A stretch of 25,521 nucleotides of DNA from UBA2266 sp964406945 (lineage in GTDB: Bacteria; Planctomycetota; Phycisphaerae; Sedimentisphaerales; Anaerobacaceae), in contig CAYOTO010000045.1 in assembly GCA_964406945.1 (NCBI GenBank), positions 1-25,521 of the forward strand, in the 5' to 3' direction. The first letter of the stretch is position 1, and every line of letters starts with the position of its first letter. The position numbers and the translations under genes were made by a program. The notes under the pieces are model-generated. The model made no database searches, was not told the origin of the DNA, and worked only from the letters and a program-made list of their open reading frames with translations. This document shows positions 23,857 through 25,521 of this stretch, in pieces.

Positions 23857-24612
23857 TCATCTTTTGTGTTTCAGCAGCCATTCATAAATATCGGGATTGT
23901 CGTACGTAGCGGTCCACGAATCGTGACCGGCCTGCGGATACACCGTCAGCTTTGCGTTGCCGCCGGCCCGATTTATGGCCTCGACCATCTCCTCGGACTG
24001 CGAAATTGGCACGACCGGGTCCTTTGCCCCATGAAACGCCCAGATCGGCAGGTCTTTGAGCTTCGGCGCCATTGCGAAAGGCTGTCCGCCGCCGCAAATC
24101 GGAATCGCCGCCGCGAAAAGATCCGGATAAGCCGCCCCCAGGGCCCACGTACCGTAGCCGCCCATACTCAGGCCCGTCAGATACATGCGGTCTTTGTCTA
24201 CCTCATAATCGGCCGCGATCTCGTCGACCAGGGCCTTGAGAGTATCTATTTTGCCGGGCCACCACTGCCCCGAAGGACACTGCGGGGAGACGACAATAAA
24301 CGGGAAATCCTTCTGCTGCTGCACAATCTTCGGCGGCCCATGCATCTTGACCTTGTTCAAGTCGCTGCCCCGCTCGCCTGCTCCATGCAGAAACAGCATC
24401 ATGGGCCACTTTTTGCCGCCCTGCTCGTAGCCTTCCGGCAGAAACAGGAGGTACTTGCACTGGACCGGCTTGCTTATCTGTTTGTCCATCTCGAGTGCGT
24501 GCTGTCCCGATGATGTAATCAATTCCGATGACATGTTACTCGTCTCCGACTCCGTGCAGCCTGCAGCCAGGAAACAAACCGAAACCGCACAGAACAGTAT
24601 TCTGGTCCGCAT
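23857..24612 (-). CDS. Lipoprotein alpha/beta hydrolase, esterase type
   Basis: The 251-residue protein starts with a classic lipoprotein signal ending in the lipobox LAAGC, with lipidated Cys19, so it should be membrane-anchored outside the cytoplasm. The mature part is an alpha/beta hydrolase: oxyanion strand MMLFLHGAGERG, nucleophile Ser149 in GLSMGGYG, Asp198 in GAKDPVVP and His230 in QAGHDSW. This arrangement resembles the phospholipase/carboxylesterase and feruloyl-esterase-like proteins often called predicted peptidases in planctomycete genomes. An ester on plant or algal polysaccharide is a plausible substrate, but this is inference. GGGAG lies 10 bases before the ATG. It stands between gatC and gatA with gaps of 36 and 81 bases, so it is probably transcribed with them. 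Confidence 0.88.
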   Translation of the reverse strand: MRTRILFCAVSVCFLAAGCTESETSNMSSELITSSGQHALEMDKQISKPVQCKYLLFLPEGYEQGGKKWPMMLFLHGAGERGSDLNKVKMHGPPKIVQQQKDFPFIVVSPQCPSGQWWPGKIDTLKALVDEIAADYEVDKDRMYLTGLSMGGYGTWALGAAYPDLFAAAIPICGGGQPFAMAPKLKDLPIWAFHGAKDPVVPISQSEEMVEAINRAGGNAKLTVYPQAGHDSWTATYDNPDIYEWLLKHKR

Positions 24613-24648
24613 AGTCGTGCTGCTCCCAAACTTCCTTGTAATTGCCCC

Positions 24649-24957
24649 CTACGCACCCGACCCGTCGTCGAGTATCTTTGGAACTCTGAAGAACTGCTCG
24701 TCGCTGTCCGGCGCATTTGCCAGCGTCTTTTCGGTCCCCATGGATTCTGCGGCCTTGTCTTCGCGAAAGACATTACTGACCGGCAGACAGTGGGCGAGCG
24801 GCTCAACGCCCTGCGTATCAAGCTCGTTCATCTTTTCAACATACTCGATAACGGCGCTGAGCTGGCCCGTAAATTCCTCGACTTCCGCATCGCTCAACTC
24901 CAGCCTTGCGAGCTTCGCGACCTTCCTGACCTGCATCTGGTCTATCTTCTGTTGCAC
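24649..24957 (-). CDS. gatC: Aspartyl/glutamyl-tRNA amidotransferase subunit C
   Basis: GatC is the small belt subunit that holds GatA and GatB together. The 102-residue protein shows the conserved N-terminal VRKVAKLARLELSD, a helix ending in YVEKMNELDTQGVEPLAH, and the C-terminal FFRVPKIL that wraps the partner. The start is GTG at 24957, 7 bases after GGAG, which gives the usual family length. The frame is open 12 codons further upstream, but those residues (rich in Arg and Ser) do not match the family. It is the first gat gene, 63 bases after rpmB on the same strand, and is followed by an esterase-like lipoprotein instead of gatA. Confidence 0.93.
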   Translation of the reverse strand: MQQKIDQMQVRKVAKLARLELSDAEVEEFTGQLSAVIEYVEKMNELDTQGVEPLAHCLPVSNVFREDKAAESMGTEKTLANAPDSDEQFFRVPKILDDGSGA

Positions 24958-25020
24958 CGAAACACTCCGTCGATGCCGGGACCGGGCCAACACCCGCCCC
25001 GGCCCTTCATTTACAATTTA

Positions 25021-25281
25021 TCAGGCCTTTGCCTGCGGCTTGTAATTGCGTTTCGGAGGTTTTACCACCATGCCGTCACGCATGGCTTTGGTCGAAACCT
25101 TGATTCGGCAGACCTCCCCGTCCACGACCGCCCGAACCTTCTGCACGTTCGGTTTGAATTTGCGTTTGCTTATCCCGGTAACCTTCCGGCCGACGCCGCC
25201 GAGGTGTTTGGCCTTACCGCGACGCGAAATGCTCCTGCCGGATACCGTCCGCTTACCCGTAAAATGACATACTCTCGACAT
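25021..25281 (-). CDS. rpmB: 50S ribosomal protein L28
   Basis: L28 is a small basic protein of the large ribosomal subunit. The 86-residue protein opens with MSRVCHFTGKRTVSGRSISR, the family N-terminus with a single Cys where some members have a zinc-binding set. It carries KRKFKPNVQKVRA in the middle and ends in a basic tail, with VSTKAMRDG before it. A strong AAGGAG lies 7 bases upstream of the ATG. Being first on the strand, it probably leads the gat cluster, pairing translation genes. A GC-rich stretch after its stop (24984-25005) can form a 5-bp stem but lacks a T tract, so read-through into gatC is likely. Confidence 0.96.
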   Translation of the reverse strand: MSRVCHFTGKRTVSGRSISRRGKAKHLGGVGRKVTGISKRKFKPNVQKVRAVVDGEVCRIKVSTKAMRDGMVVKPPKRNYKPQAKA

Positions 25282-25351
25282 CAGTTTACTCCTTGTTATA
25301 AATCAAAGCACGCCGCCCGAAACTCTCAGGACTACCGCGGCGACCGTGCAA

Positions 25352-25380
25352 ATTAAACTGCGCAGTCCTTCTCCAAAGAA
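25352..25380 (-). promoter_or_regulatory. Weak promoter candidate upstream of rpmB
   Basis: On the minus strand TTCTTT (25380-25375), a 17-base spacer and TTTAAT (25357-25352) form a modest sigma70 match about 70 bases before the rpmB start. The remaining upstream sequence to the window edge (240 bases in all) shows no gene. It is AT-rich in places, and GGGGAAG (25410-25416) is mirrored by CTTCCCC (25449-25455). The true promoter could lie elsewhere in it. Confidence 0.28.
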
Positions 25381-25521
25381 CCAAGAATTTTACCATGCAA
25401 TCCCATAGCGGGGAAGCAAAAAACCTCTTTTTAACAGGAAAAATCGCCCTTCCCCAAAAGAACGCTCTTAATGGGCAAATACTATTGAATCCCCCGTTTT
25501 CTCAATCCACACGGCTCTTAG

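Noticed and set aside
24984..25005. GC-rich stem between rpmB and gatC, considered as a terminator
   Set aside because: It has 5 bp with a 12-base loop and no T tract, so read-through from rpmB to gatC is more likely.

Overview
The window is a gene-dense bacterial chromosome segment of moderately high GC. It has at least 20 well-supported protein-coding genes, one weaker small ORF and one gene remnant. I see no tRNA, rRNA, CRISPR array, insertion sequence or phage gene. The gene set suggests a Gram-negative member of the PVC group, most likely a planctomycete of the Phycisphaerae type. The clues are an outer-membrane lipopolysaccharide (LPS) core pathway, a DUF1080 (3-keto-disaccharide hydrolase family) protein, a Tat-exported aldo/keto-reductase-like protein, and a CheB-CheR-PAS fusion kept with a PAS-rich kinase. 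This placement is inferred from gene content only.

Left part, plus strand (1-9961). An NAD-type isocitrate dehydrogenase gene sits behind a near-consensus sigma70 promoter and ends at a hairpin. After a small divergent ORF and a structured intergenic region comes an eight-gene LPS cluster: lpxK, hldE, gmhA, gmhB, a family 9 heptosyltransferase, a WaaP/InaA-type sugar kinase, a WaaG-like family 4 glycosyltransferase and plsY. Five of its junctions are start/stop overlaps (ATGA, TAATG, ATGA, TGATG, TAGTG), so it looks translationally coupled. It closes with a good intrinsic terminator. Together these genes would phosphorylate lipid A, make ADP-heptose, attach and phosphorylate core sugars, and supply lysophosphatidic acid for phospholipid. 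The GmhB protein is unusual: a long acidic Pro/Glu linker and two C-terminal membrane segments follow the phosphatase domain.

Middle part, minus strand (9988-19306). Two exported proteins, a tetraheme c-type lipoprotein and a Tat-dependent aldo/keto-reductase-like protein, lie downstream of a signalling operon. The operon is a CheB-CheR-PAS fusion, a multi-PAS/GAF histidine kinase and a NarL-type response regulator, driven by a TTGACA-N17-TAGACT promoter. Between the regulator and the reductase lies the 3' end of a second, dead reductase gene. A plausible promoter for the surviving copy lies inside that remnant.

Right part, minus strand (19585-25281). A closely packed cluster runs rpmB, gatC, an esterase-like lipoprotein, gatA, a DUF1080 protein, gatB and a cupin. 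The three subunits of the tRNA-dependent amidotransferase are interleaved with two exported hydrolase-like proteins.

No stretch over 300 bases lacks a gene. Most of the window is recognisable conserved biology. The parts most worth following up are the membrane-tethered GmhB with altered active-site and zinc-loop residues, the inverted-repeat element upstream of lpxK, the dead reductase copy acting as a promoter, and the interleaved gat cluster.
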